Source: JABSSA01 sp039984715
GTDB lineage: Bacteria; Pseudomonadota; Alphaproteobacteria; Rhodobacterales; Rhodobacteraceae
Assembly (NCBI GenBank): GCA_039984715.1
Contig: JBDWUA010000021.1
Location: forward strand, 1-64,000
Reading direction: 5' to 3'
DNA length: 64,000 bases
The first letter of the stretch is position 1. Each line of letters begins with the position of its first letter. The position numbers and the translations under genes were made by a program. Positions 8,657-17,847 of this stretch are shown here, in pieces. The notes beneath the pieces are model-generated. The model saw only the letters and a program-made list of their open reading frames with translations, was not told the DNA's origin and did no database searches.

Positions 8657-9571
8657 ATGCGTGACTTACCACTGACACTCCTGCGTGCCCTTGCAGCGGT
8701 ATACGAGACTGGCGGGATACGCCCGGCGGGGCGCCTTCTTGGGATTCAACATTCCGCTGTCAGTCGCGCGCTGCGCGATCTCGAAGCTTGGCTGGAAGTT
8801 CCTCTTTTTAAGACGCGCGATGGCCAAAGAGCGTTGGTGTTTTCGGCCGAAGGCACAGCACTTGGCAAGGCCGCACTTGCCGCGTTGACCGAGCTAGAGA
8901 CAGCAACTCTGAAGACACGGGAAGGGTCCAACACGCATTCCGTCACCATCGCGACAACGCCGTCCTTTGCGATGCGGTGGCTCTTGCCGCGGCTACCACT
9001 ATTGAATGCAATCCATCCGAAAATCCAAGTGTCGATCCTTGTGGATCAAGCGCGCAAAAGCCCCTTGGTGACGGGGGCCGATCTGAACATTCGCATGGGT
9101 ATGCAACCCGCGTCGGAGCTCGATCCAGTGGCCTTGATGGACGAGCGGGTATTCCCAGTTATGGCTCCACGCCTGTGGGAAGACTGCGGCAGGCCGTCGA
9201 AAACCGAGGATCTACAGGACCTGCCGTTGCTACATGATCGCGATCCGTCGACATCTTGGGGAACCTGGCGCAAGGTATTTGGACCCGATCGATTAAATGT
9301 CCGCCATGGTCCTCGATTGACGTCGTCCGATCTGATCCTGCGGGCAGCGGAACAGGGCCAGGGCGTCGCGCTCGCACGGGGGCGATTGGCTGAACCAAGC
9401 CTATCGGATGGCTCCTTGATCTGCCCATTTGGTGACAGCGCGCTTGATCTTGGGCCGAACTACTGGCTCATTTTGAACTCTGAAACCAAGCGTCGGCCGG
9501 TGGTCCAAACCGCTGTGGATTGGTTTCAAAGTGAGTCGATTGGAACCGGTGAGAAGTCGCCCGAGAACTAA
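8657..9571 (+). CDS. LysR-family transcriptional regulator (GcvA-like)
   Basis: A 304-residue LysR-type regulator: winged helix-turn-helix at about residues 4-64 (SAVSRALRDLE recognition helix) and a periplasmic-binding-protein-like effector domain from about 90 to 295. The ATG at 8657 gives the normal LysR N-terminus; the frame is open to 8606 but that extension is not family-like. Divergent orientation from the transferase/EamA operon suggests that operon is its target. The GcvA-type closing segment (NYWLILNSE) is present. The effector is unknown. Confidence 0.9.
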   Translation: MRDLPLTLLRALAAVYETGGIRPAGRLLGIQHSAVSRALRDLEAWLEVPLFKTRDGQRALVFSAEGTALGKAALAALTELETATLKTREGSNTHSVTIATTPSFAMRWLLPRLPLLNAIHPKIQVSILVDQARKSPLVTGADLNIRMGMQPASELDPVALMDERVFPVMAPRLWEDCGRPSKTEDLQDLPLLHDRDPSTSWGTWRKVFGPDRLNVRHGPRLTSSDLILRAAEQGQGVALARGRLAEPSLSDGSLICPFGDSALDLGPNYWLILNSETKRRPVVQTAVDWFQSESIGTGEKSPEN

Positions 9572-10320
9572 CTCAAGTCACTAATTTAGCTACCAAGCCG
9601 AGATTCCCCCAACGGCAGGTTCGTCTCACGTAGCGGACTTTTGCGAATGTCATGAGCAAGGTTTACTTAGGGAGACTGTCGGCCTAATTGCCCAGGAGCC
9701 TCGACCACAAAAAGTGAAAAAGTTTCTGCGTATGCTGTTGGTTTCATTCGTAAGACTCATGTTTCTTGTCGACTTTTTGACGCGAAATTCTGGCCCTATT
9801 TTTCATTTACATACTGATCAGGCCTCAGAACACCTATTCGTACGCTTCTGGTTTTACTGGCTCAATTTGCGTCATGAACCCATAAGAATGCAAAATTGGG
9901 ACCATAACCTTACAAGTAGGTGTCAATACCTGCATTTTTGCAAATGACGCTGGCCGAGTTCTAAACAACTTTTCACCGACGAGCATTGATCTTCATGATC
10001 TGCTGTGCCGCGATTGTTGAAGGACAATAGATGAAAGTTGTGTTTCGTACGGCCCTAAGCCAACCTTCAGCGCCATCGTAACATATTTCCGGAAAGCGGA
10101 GCTTGTGACATTAAATTTTCCAAGGGTCAACTAAGCCGACAATGTCATCACTCTAACGATGTTCAAGGTTCTTGCCACTCTGTTTCAACCGGTTCCAAAA
10201 GCTCATCAATCGCGTTTGGAAATCCTGAATAATCGTCATCTAACTTGTCATAGTCGATCACTTGAAGGTTTCTGTTAGCATGAAGGGATCCTTTTAGATC
10301 CTGATGTAGACCCTTTCTAC
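9572..10320. other. Gene-poor gap, about 750 bp
   Basis: Nothing convincing is encoded. A 77-codon plus-strand frame (9714-9947, GTG start) reads as a short hydrophobic sequence but has no clear ribosome-binding site. The gap is AT-richer than flanking genes and ends in an IS66 remnant, so it is probably decayed mobile DNA. Confidence 0.4.
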
Positions 10321-10497
10321 ATGTTCGTCGGCTCTGAACGCGGTAGCAACTCCGTTGCCATCATCTAAACCCTCATGGAAACCGCAAAGCTCAACAATTT
10401 GGATCCCCAGGCTTGCCTGACGGATCTCCTCACTCGTGTTGCCGACCACAAGATCAACAGGATTGATGAACTGTTGCCGTGGAACTACAAGGGGTGA
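10321..10497 (+). pseudogene. IS66-family transposase C-terminal remnant
   Basis: The frame from 10321 reads FVGSERGSNSVAII, a TAA stop, then METAKLNNLDPQACLTDLLT and IDELLPWNYKG before the final stop. This matches the C-terminal signature of IS66 TnpC transposases (FxGS..G, then ETxKLN..DPxAxLxDxLxR, then DELLPWxY). The in-frame stop and missing catalytic core show it is dead. Confidence 0.8.
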
Positions 10498-10558
10498 ATG
10501 GACGCTTAAACGTCCGCTTTTGGCAGACTGCGCGTTAACCGTGCGAAATCAAATAAAA

Positions 10559-12556
10559 TCACTCCCGACTGCCTAGCCGTCCACACAGCGCATCAGTGTC
10601 GGGCACAAGCACGTGGTCACCCAAACTTGCGGACCCAGTTACTGGCAACGCGCTGCCCTCCCCCATCGCAAAGTGACGTAGCACCTGAGGCGCGGCAACG
10701 CTTGTTCCATTGATCGCGATCCGTGTGCCTGAGCGGGTGCCAGCCGCTTTGACACCTTGGCGGACAAGGCTGCAGTCGCTGCGGGCACTGAGGTCAACTC
10801 TTTCCCCCCCTGAATTCAACGGTGTTGCCGAATACGGTGCCGCTTGCATGGGTTGGGTGTAGCCGCCAACGACCCAACAGATTGTATCTTGAGGGGCCTC
10901 AATATCCGCTCCTCTCGCTCCGGTGGCGAGTGCGTTCAAACTACCTGATCGGCGCAATTGGGCACCATCACCTGGGATGTCTTCGGCCTGAACGAAACCA
11001 CGCTCATCTCTGTCAGCGTAAGCCTCATCCACAAAATAGCTTTGTCGGCCGGCGTCACGAAACCCGCCCGGCACATCGTCGCGCAAAATCCATGCATCCA
11101 TACGCGCCGGAACCATCAGTGTGCTTTGCAGGGCAATCTGCCACTCGCCTGCGGGTGCAACAACGCGCGTGTCAGAACCGGGGTCAGTTGCATCAATCGC
11201 CAATGTGACAACGATAATCCCCTCTGGATTCCTCCAAACGGACACTTTGCCGATGTCAGCACCGTTGCGTTGCAGGAATTGAACGGGCGCTAGGTCGCGT
11301 CCGCTTCCGACCGAGAGGTCGGGTAAAAGCAATGCTGTGCCGCCCGGTGGCTTTAAGGATAATGAAAACGTCGGCGATGCATCCTCTGAAAGATCTGGCA
11401 GCGCGACCCGTATTTCAAGAAAGTTTGCGCTTGGATCAGCTGGCTGCAATTGCCAGCGCAAATCAATGCGGTCGGCACCTTCTGGTGCTTGGGCATGACC
11501 ACGAGAAAGGTTGTTATTTCCAGCAGCCGTGACAACCGTGAACGTCGATCCGTGCTGGGATGCCGCGTGATCTGCTGCAACCTTTGCCATGGTCTGCTCG
11601 AGGCGGTGCAAACCAGCGCGCGGTCCCCCGGACAGGCCAAAGCTGAAATTTACGTAGACCGGGACGCTCACGCCGTGAAACTCCATAATCCGCCGCGCGC
11701 GGTCCGCGATGTATTCTAGACCTAACGCGAAGGGAACGGCCAACATGGAGCCAGATGTTTCGCGTGTTACTTCGGGAGGCAAGGTTACGGCAATGATCGG
11801 AAACTGCGCGCCGGTGTCGTCACTTGGGTCCATACCCGCCGCGAGATCAAGAACATGTGTCCCGTGGCTTGTGCGATATCCGAGCGGGCGATAACCGGGT
11901 TGCGAGAAGTCGACGCCGATCTGGCGCAAAAGCGTATCTTCATCGTTTCCTGCAGCGGTCTGCGCCGCTTCGATTTCGGCCTGTATCCATTCGCGCCCAA
12001 ATCGGATGCGCCCTTCTTCTAAGCGTTTCGCCCCCTGCATCCATGCGAAAGCCACGCGACTGTCGTTTGCCCCGCGCCGAAAGCGATGGTGAAAAATGTT
12101 TATCCCGTGATCAATAATCCCGATGATCGCAGTTGGGACCGGCATTGGAACATTGGGCAATTGTGCCCTTGGAGAGCCAAGATTACGTCCCGAACTCAGG
12201 ATGTCTGCGGATTGGGGCCCACCATCCGGCAAAGGCAAAACGTGCACGCGCGCATCACGGATTCCGTTCGACAGTTGCGCGCCAAGCGGCTCGCTCAATT
12301 GTTCTATGCTGAACGGATGGCCGTCCAGATCTGATTGGTTCACTGGATTTGGCATTGAAAGCGCACGAAACGCATCTTGATCGCTTGGATCAAAACCGAC
12401 GGCATCAAGCGCCATCGCATAAAGCATTGCCGCATCATTGTCGGCGTCACCGGATTTCAGAAACGCGCTTTGCCGGGAAAAAAGCCAAGCGCTGACTGGG
12501 TCAAGCCGAGGGTGAAAAGATGCCTCTGGCGGGGGGGCATGCCAGGAATAAGCCAT
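10559..12556 (-). CDS. Subtilisin-like (S8) serine protease, no signal peptide
   Basis: A 665-residue protein with the S8 catalytic set in canonical order: Asp149 in IIDHGI, His231 in SHGTHV, oxyanion Asn347 in TAAGNNN and Ser619 in GTSVAAP. An N-terminal region of about 135 residues and a long insert between Asn347 and Ser619 (about 270 residues, with a probable beta-sandwich) are unlike simple secreted subtilisins. No signal peptide or membrane segment is visible, so it may act in the cytoplasm or leave by another route. Its ATG directly follows the stop (TAGATG) of the haloperoxidase-like gene, so the two are translationally coupled. Confidence 0.85.
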   Translation of the reverse strand: MAYSWHAPPPEASFHPRLDPVSAWLFSRQSAFLKSGDADNDAAMLYAMALDAVGFDPSDQDAFRALSMPNPVNQSDLDGHPFSIEQLSEPLGAQLSNGIRDARVHVLPLPDGGPQSADILSSGRNLGSPRAQLPNVPMPVPTAIIGIIDHGINIFHHRFRRGANDSRVAFAWMQGAKRLEEGRIRFGREWIQAEIEAAQTAAGNDEDTLLRQIGVDFSQPGYRPLGYRTSHGTHVLDLAAGMDPSDDTGAQFPIIAVTLPPEVTRETSGSMLAVPFALGLEYIADRARRIMEFHGVSVPVYVNFSFGLSGGPRAGLHRLEQTMAKVAADHAASQHGSTFTVVTAAGNNNLSRGHAQAPEGADRIDLRWQLQPADPSANFLEIRVALPDLSEDASPTFSLSLKPPGGTALLLPDLSVGSGRDLAPVQFLQRNGADIGKVSVWRNPEGIIVVTLAIDATDPGSDTRVVAPAGEWQIALQSTLMVPARMDAWILRDDVPGGFRDAGRQSYFVDEAYADRDERGFVQAEDIPGDGAQLRRSGSLNALATGARGADIEAPQDTICWVVGGYTQPMQAAPYSATPLNSGGERVDLSARSDCSLVRQGVKAAGTRSGTRIAINGTSVAAPQVLRHFAMGEGSALPVTGSASLGDHVLVPDTDALCGRLGSRE

Positions 12557-13669
12557 CTACTGCTCCCATTCTGCTGCGGCTTGGTTCCAGACACTTAACA
12601 ACAGGTCAGAACGATCGGTTGTCGCCAGTCCGGGCAGGGTTTCCATCAACGTGGTGCCATCATCTGTCGTGACACTTTGGCGAACCCCGTCTTGCCAGAC
12701 CTGTGATGTGAAGAAATCAACGGTGCCGGCCCCCGCCCCGGTGAATCTGCTCGGGGTCACGCCTGTTACTTGCCCAGACCGCGTTGCAATCAAATCGGCA
12801 ACGCAAAAGCCAAGCATAGCGCCGGCAAAGCTGTCCACTGGGAAATGGACACCGGCCACCGTCCGATTGGCTGCAATGCGTGCTGCCATCTGGATCAATT
12901 GACTGTCCACGCCGCTGGCTTTGCGATCATCAGGTATCAATTGACGTAATGTTTCGGCGACGGCAAAGGCCTCTGTTGCATGACCACTGGGCAGGCTTGC
13001 ATGGCTGGGCGTCGCTATGATGGGTTGTATTTGCGCGGATACGGCATCTGGCCTGCGACAGGCCAGCGTCTGTTTGACCTGTTGAGCCATATGCAAAGCA
13101 CAATCCATCGCGAGCTGAACCAACGCCATCGTGTGCGGCATCTGGGCAGGTTGGACAGGCAACAAAGGCGCAAAATAGCCAAATATACCGCCTGTTTGAT
13201 CGGAAATCTCGACCATGCGATCAATGCGCAGATCAGCATAATCATGCACCAATCGGGCCTGATCGACAAAATCTTCCGGTGTCGGGGCGCTGAAATGCGC
13301 CATCGCATTGATACCCACACTAGGGGCCGGCCCAGACGCATCAACAATGTCGAGCGCATATATGTTACAAGTTTGACTGGCTAAATCGGCCCCATACGTA
13401 ACCCGAGACAAGACTTCGTTCGCCAAGATCACCTGTTGGCTTGGACTTCCCCATGCTTGCAAATTGTCAGGAACCCCAAACTCACGCGGTTGTTGCGGGG
13501 TCACGTCTTGCCAGACGCCAGATATTCCATCGCGTGCCATGATGCGACCTGTCGCACTGGCCATAGCTGACGCACCCAAAGATTGCAGGGATTGAAGTGA
13601 CTGTAGAGATTGCAGGGATTGCAAAGACTGAAGCGATTGTAAGGACTGCAGGGATTGTAAAATTGGCAT
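12557..13669 (-). CDS. Vanadium-dependent haloperoxidase/PAP2-like protein with N-terminal LQS repeats
   Basis: A 370-residue protein whose C-terminal half carries the haloperoxidase/acid-phosphatase signature: Lys199 followed by RRP (205-207), PSGHA at about 227-231 and R269-x5-H275-x3-D279. In known members these bind vanadate or phosphate. The N-terminus is nine perfect Leu-Gln-Ser triplets (residues 4-30). The start at 13669 is chosen because AGG lies about 6 bases upstream and the longer frame would run into the preceding gene. No ordinary signal peptide is evident. It sits between a SARP-like regulator (27-bp gap) and an S8 protease. It could be a haloperoxidase or a phosphatase. Confidence 0.8.
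   Translation of the reverse strand: MPILQSLQSLQSLQSLQSLQSLQSLQSLQSLGASAMASATGRIMARDGISGVWQDVTPQQPREFGVPDNLQAWGSPSQQVILANEVLSRVTYGADLASQTCNIYALDIVDASGPAPSVGINAMAHFSAPTPEDFVDQARLVHDYADLRIDRMVEISDQTGGIFGYFAPLLPVQPAQMPHTMALVQLAMDCALHMAQQVKQTLACRRPDAVSAQIQPIIATPSHASLPSGHATEAFAVAETLRQLIPDDRKASGVDSQLIQMAARIAANRTVAGVHFPVDSFAGAMLGFCVADLIATRSGQVTGVTPSRFTGAGAGTVDFFTSQVWQDGVRQSVTTDDGTTLMETLPGLATTDRSDLLLSVWNQAAAEWEQ
13580..13660 (-). repeat. Nine tandem 9-bp units encoding (Leu-Gln-Ser)9
   Basis: Read on the minus strand, nine consecutive triplets encode LQS without exception, yet the DNA units differ: the leucine positions use TTA, CTG, CTT, TTG and CTA, glutamine uses CAA and CAG, and serine uses TCC, TCG, TCT and TCA. 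The protein repeat is therefore perfect while the DNA repeat has diverged at silent positions. Confidence 0.95.
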
Positions 13670-13695
13670 TAAAAACCTCATTTTTTGAAAAATAG

Positions 13696-15462
13696 CTAAT
13701 TCAGCGGCACTCCGGCATCTTTGAGGGCATTCGCCCAAGTTTGAATGACATCTGTTTGCGATGCTGGGTGATCTCGTTGATAGGAAGACACGCGCAAGTC
13801 TGGGTCCAAACGTATCAATTCTTGGGCGGCTTGTCGGGCATCCTTTTCGCGGCCAGCCAATTGCAGACCAATCACGCGGCAGCGATGTGCTGAGAGATGC
13901 AATGGATTGTGCCGCAGGGATGTTTCAGCCATCTCAACCGCCTCAAGATAACGCCCCCCCGCCACATAACTTCCCGCGCTAAGAGTCAGAAAGAACGGAC
14001 GGCGCGGATCGCGAGGCGATAGCGCGAAGGCGCGGTCAGTGCGATCAACAGCTTGCTGACCATTGCCAATAAATGTTGCCAAGACTGCGCTAAGTTGCGT
14101 GCTGAATGCACTGGAGGGATTGATCGCATGGGCCGTCTCGAAACGGTGTTGCGCAGTGGTAAAGTCAGCGTCAAAGATCGTCCGAATGTTGCCATCAATC
14201 GAGAGCGACAAAGGGCAATCCGCATTCAGATCAAGTGCATTATTGATCGCGTCTTGGGCGTGTTTGTGATCTTGGGCGGGGTTTTCGCTCCACTTTTGAT
14301 AGACGCGCAGGAGGTGCCATTGGGCCAGCCATGCACGTGGAACCGCATGTTCCGGACACCGGTAGATGACCTCTTTAAGTTGACTTTCTGCGCGGTGAAA
14401 ATGGCTGCGTTCGAAGGCATGCATCAAGGACGCAGCCGATATCATTAAGGTATGAGCCCCAAGCTCTGGCAAAGGACTGGAAGAGGTCTTGCCAACGGCC
14501 CCAGACATCACAACCCTAAGCGCCTGACCTGCGATGTCCTGCGCAAGCCCATCTTCGCCAGCCAAGAAATTCTGCAAGCTGGCCTTATAGCGATCGGACC
14601 ACAAGACACGGTTTGTCGGAAGCTCTAGCAAAGACACGTCCACGACAATGCGATCCTGCGCTAGGCGACATTGGCCGGTCAGCGCGAAGTCGCAGTTCAG
14701 ATCAAGGAGAATACCCCTTTCAGCAGTTTGGCTTGTGAAATGAGAGATCGCATCAATCAGTTGGGATCGCGCAAACTGTCCCGTCAGTTCCTGCGCGAGC
14801 GCATCCCCCAAGCCATTCGCTGTGGTGATCCCGGTTTCCTGAAAAGGCATGACCATGATACGGGGTAGAATACCGGTGTCGTGGTGTCGGACTAGTTGGA
14901 TGACAGCGGGCTTTGGCTGATCCAGTCGTTGATCGCGCAACCAATCTTCGAACCCTTCTTGTGCTAAGTCCAGTCCTTCCAAGAACATGCCATCGGCATG
15001 CCCACCTAACAGCTCGACCGCGTCAGATCGCAATGCGATCTTATCGCGTGTCATCGTAAACAGATTGTCAAATGTCGCCCCAAGCGTCCCGCGCAGCGCA
15101 TACATCAATTGACGCAAATTTGCGCGACCGCGTTCGGGTGTGTTGTCTGTCCACAGCAGATCAATCAATGACACGCGGGTGCTTTCCATGCCCCCCGACC
15201 GCGAAAGCAATGCGATCAGGGCCAAGTTGCGCGCGCCTGTCACATGAATGGTTTCTGCGCCAAAGACATAAACTTGCGGCGGACCAAACAGCTTGATTTC
15301 CATACGGGCGCTTTGCATGTCTGACATCACCTGACACTGGTCATTTTCCGCGCTTAAGGCAGCCCCATTGACCGCATCATCCTTCGCGCATGAGAAACCA
15401 TGCGGCAGAAACAGCTCTGACACAAGTCGAGCGGGTCGCAGTGTATTTTTGGTCATGTCCAT
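13696..15462 (-). CDS. SARP-like transcriptional regulator with TolB-like and TPR regions
   Basis: A 588-residue protein. Residues about 53-150 resemble the winged-helix DNA-binding domain of SARP/OmpR-type activators (KLFGPPQV opening, RANLRQLMYALR). Residues about 195-315 resemble the TolB-like/adenylate-cyclase-associated region seen in such regulators (IMVMPFQ, then LTGQCRL and LWSDRY). The rest is TPR-like helices. The first ATG lacks a clear ribosome-binding site; an internal start near MSDMQSARMEIK is possible. It heads the operon with the haloperoxidase-like and protease genes. A cluster of CTGAC/GTCAG motifs lies just upstream and may be its binding site. The activating signal is unknown. 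Confidence 0.8.
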   Translation of the reverse strand: MDMTKNTLRPARLVSELFLPHGFSCAKDDAVNGAALSAENDQCQVMSDMQSARMEIKLFGPPQVYVFGAETIHVTGARNLALIALLSRSGGMESTRVSLIDLLWTDNTPERGRANLRQLMYALRGTLGATFDNLFTMTRDKIALRSDAVELLGGHADGMFLEGLDLAQEGFEDWLRDQRLDQPKPAVIQLVRHHDTGILPRIMVMPFQETGITTANGLGDALAQELTGQFARSQLIDAISHFTSQTAERGILLDLNCDFALTGQCRLAQDRIVVDVSLLELPTNRVLWSDRYKASLQNFLAGEDGLAQDIAGQALRVVMSGAVGKTSSSPLPELGAHTLMISAASLMHAFERSHFHRAESQLKEVIYRCPEHAVPRAWLAQWHLLRVYQKWSENPAQDHKHAQDAINNALDLNADCPLSLSIDGNIRTIFDADFTTAQHRFETAHAINPSSAFSTQLSAVLATFIGNGQQAVDRTDRAFALSPRDPRRPFFLTLSAGSYVAGGRYLEAVEMAETSLRHNPLHLSAHRCRVIGLQLAGREKDARQAAQELIRLDPDLRVSSYQRDHPASQTDVIQTWANALKDAGVPLN

Positions 15463-15488
15463 CCCGTGTCAGTGCGGTTCGCCATCTT

Positions 15489-15539
15489 CTGACGACAGCT
15501 GTCAGGTCAGCGTCAGAGGCGATCTGACGGTTGTCTGAC
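15489..15539. promoter_or_regulatory. Cluster of six CTGAC/GTCAG motifs
   Basis: Within 51 bp between divergent genes, CTGAC occurs at 15489, 15524 and 15535 and its reverse complement GTCAG at 15501, 15506 and 15512. They form nested inverted pairs (15489/15501 and 15512/15524) and a direct pair of GTCAG. SARP-type activators bind short direct repeats near -35 regions, so this is a plausible operator for the regulator encoded at 13696-15462, serving one or both directions. Confidence 0.6.
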
Positions 15540-15600
15540 GCAAGGGCTGCGAAAGATCTCAGACACTTTAGAAAATTCATTGATGACTGAGAGTTTAACC

Positions 15601-16611
15601 ATGAAACATACAGCCTTCGTTTTGTCCGTCACCGCTGCGCTAACGACCACGACAGCCTATGCCGCCACACTTAACACTGAAAGCCAGCTTACCCAGTCTC
15701 ACAGCTGGCTCATTAATAGTGGCCATGTCCCTACTGGGATCGTGATTACCAATCTGTCGAACACTTTTGAGACTGAAAGCGATGCGGCCACGTCTGTGGA
15801 TGATCCCACTGCGATTGAAACATCTACGAACAACTTTGTTGTTGGGAATCCGTTTAGCGACCCTATCGTGCCCGTCGATGGCGAACGACTTAACATTACA
15901 ACCATTGATGGCGGCACGCCCGCCGCAGCAGCGACCTTTAGATATACCATCGAAATTGAGGATGATCCTGACGAAGACGAATTCGGCATCACGCGGCGTG
16001 ACATCACACAGTTTGGGTCCGCACGCGTAAGTCTTGAAGACAATCCTGTAGATGGATCAGCAAGTGCTTCGCATCTTGGTCGCCGGAGCTATCGCCTTGA
16101 TAACACGACCAACCAGACAATTTCATTCAACCTCGCGGGCGCGTTTTCAACAGAAATGTCGTCAGTCATTGAAGGCACAAACGGCTTTGCACGCACATCC
16201 GGCGGGTTTGAGATATTGTTCGATGTCGGCGTGGGTTCAAGCGTGAACTATTTCCCGATTGCACCCTATCTGACCTCCGTCTCGGATGACGATTCCAATG
16301 CGACTGTTTCAGAGCAACTTTTGACCAACGAAGGCGGAATATCCGGCATCAGCTTTGGTGCGTCTACAACGGCAATTGGTGATGGCGGATTTACCGAAGC
16401 ACTCTTTTCAGGAGAAAGCCGATATATATTTGGTATCTCGATTGACCCCGGAACATCACTCTTGATGCAGACCAGTTTTCGGCAAAGCAACAGCGTAGTG
16501 GTAGAGCCAACGACCGATTTTACACCAGTCCCTTTGCCAGCAAACTTTCCGTTGATGATCGCGGGATTGGCAGGGTTTGCGGTACTGCGCCGCAAACGCA
16601 AATTGAACTAG
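15601..16611 (+). CDS. VPLPA-CTERM sorting-domain surface protein
   Basis: A 336-residue secreted protein: signal peptide ending AYA-AT (about residue 22), a beta-rich acidic middle, and a C-terminal VPLPA motif, hydrophobic helix (FPLMIAGLAGFAVL) and RRKRK tail. That arrangement is the VPLPA-CTERM sorting signal, processed by an exosortase-type system in Gram-negative bacteria and often linked to extracellular polysaccharide. The ATG at 15601 gives a normal signal peptide; an ATG 21 bp earlier is possible. It is divergent from the SARP-like operon and may share its regulation. No exosortase gene is in the window. The ligand or structural role is unknown. Confidence 0.8.
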   Translation: MKHTAFVLSVTAALTTTTAYAATLNTESQLTQSHSWLINSGHVPTGIVITNLSNTFETESDAATSVDDPTAIETSTNNFVVGNPFSDPIVPVDGERLNITTIDGGTPAAAATFRYTIEIEDDPDEDEFGITRRDITQFGSARVSLEDNPVDGSASASHLGRRSYRLDNTTNQTISFNLAGAFSTEMSSVIEGTNGFARTSGGFEILFDVGVGSSVNYFPIAPYLTSVSDDDSNATVSEQLLTNEGGISGISFGASTTAIGDGGFTEALFSGESRYIFGISIDPGTSLLMQTSFRQSNSVVVEPTTDFTPVPLPANFPLMIAGLAGFAVLRRKRKLN

Positions 16612-16697
16612 GGCGATACGCCTAAACTAAATTTTTGATCAATGAATTTTCCTGCGCTGGAGCCTTTGTGCCCCAGCGCACCAAAAGAGGTGGCATT

Positions 16698-17834
16698 ATG
16701 AATACCGCGACAACTCACACCCAATTCTCATTTGAAACTGATTCCGACCCTGCATTTGTGGAACTATGGCCAGCAACGGCAAACGCCCGTTTCAGAAGTT
16801 TTGGCGCGCGACCCGTGCGTCGCAGCCATGGGGACAGTTTTGTCCCAAACACCCTTGGGTTTCACGGACCCATTTTTGATCGCACGCGCATGGCTCGCAA
16901 TATCCGCGATCAGATGACCCGCCGTGGCGCTGTCGGCTTTAGCTGGGCGATCGTGCAGAATGGGCAGCTTGTTGATGCGGGCGGTGTTGGCTACGCGCGA
17001 ACGCAGAACGAGACAGACCAGCGGAACATGACGTTTGATACACGCATGGTCAGTGCATCATTGGCCAAACCAGTCTGTGCCGTCACGGTCATGAAGTTGG
17101 TTGAAGATCGGCAATTGGCGCTAACAGACGCCGCCTACCCTATCATTGAGCCAACCTTTCCCGGCGGTCATGACACGTTGAACGAGATCACGGTCAAAGA
17201 TCTTTTGACCCACCAGTCTGGTGCGGACGTGCCCGCGTTACTGTCAAGCTTTCCCGGTACGCTGACAAACCCATTGGCAAATGCGCCGGGTTTTTCAACC
17301 AAGTACGAGAACTGGAATTACTGGTTTCTGGCCTATGTCGTCGAGGCAATCACCGGGCGTCCCTATTTCGACGTTGCGAACGAAACCGTCCTTGAACCGA
17401 TGGGCATCGACAGCATGACACGTGAGGTCGACGCAAACGCACCGTGCCTCTATTACAACGCAAACAGCACGTCAGGTGGCGGAACTTGGGGCGACTTCAC
17501 GGCAACGGCCATAGGGGCGTACGGCTGGTTTGCCTCTGCCATCGACTGGGCCAAGTTCATGGCGCATTTCAGGTATGACACGGTTTTGGCACGCCCGACG
17601 CGGCAGGTGATGCTGAACGCGCCCGAGACGTTTTTTGGCTTCCGCCATTGGGACAACGAAGATCGCGGATCCTACTACGGGCATGGCGGCGATTTCTCCC
17701 GCAGCAGCGGTGCATTCCACGGCGGCATGATGGGTTTCCCCGACGGGATCGACGCCGTCTTACTGACCAATTCTGACGATGTGCCCAACCCAGAAAACAT
17801 CCTGATCGACGCTTATCACGCGGCTTACGTTTAG
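16698..17834 (+). CDS. Beta-lactamase-fold serine hydrolase (class C / esterase family)
   Basis: A 378-residue protein with the serine beta-lactamase/DD-peptidase motifs: SxxK in SASLAKP, YxN in KYENW and HxG in YGHGGD. Members hydrolyse beta-lactams, esters or peptides through the SxxK serine. The ATG at 16698 follows AGAGGTGG at a good distance. The N-terminal 50 residues are unusual and no clear signal peptide is seen, odd for this family. It is 13 bp upstream of a secreted tandem-repeat protein. In fungal polyglycine hydrolases similar repeats are fused to a beta-lactamase domain, so the pair may be a split equivalent (inference). Confidence 0.85.
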   Translation: MNTATTHTQFSFETDSDPAFVELWPATANARFRSFGARPVRRSHGDSFVPNTLGFHGPIFDRTRMARNIRDQMTRRGAVGFSWAIVQNGQLVDAGGVGYARTQNETDQRNMTFDTRMVSASLAKPVCAVTVMKLVEDRQLALTDAAYPIIEPTFPGGHDTLNEITVKDLLTHQSGADVPALLSSFPGTLTNPLANAPGFSTKYENWNYWFLAYVVEAITGRPYFDVANETVLEPMGIDSMTREVDANAPCLYYNANSTSGGGTWGDFTATAIGAYGWFASAIDWAKFMAHFRYDTVLARPTRQVMLNAPETFFGFRHWDNEDRGSYYGHGGDFSRSSGAFHGGMMGFPDGIDAVLLTNSDDVPNPENILIDAYHAAYV

Positions 17835-17847
17835 AAAGGAAAGAAAG

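Noticed and set aside
9714..9947. 77-codon ORF in the gap
   Set aside because: GTG start without ribosome-binding site, no known motif, gap is otherwise decayed.
13580..13660. CRISPR-like short repeats
   Set aside because: Units are 9 bp, contiguous and in frame with a coding gene; no spacers.
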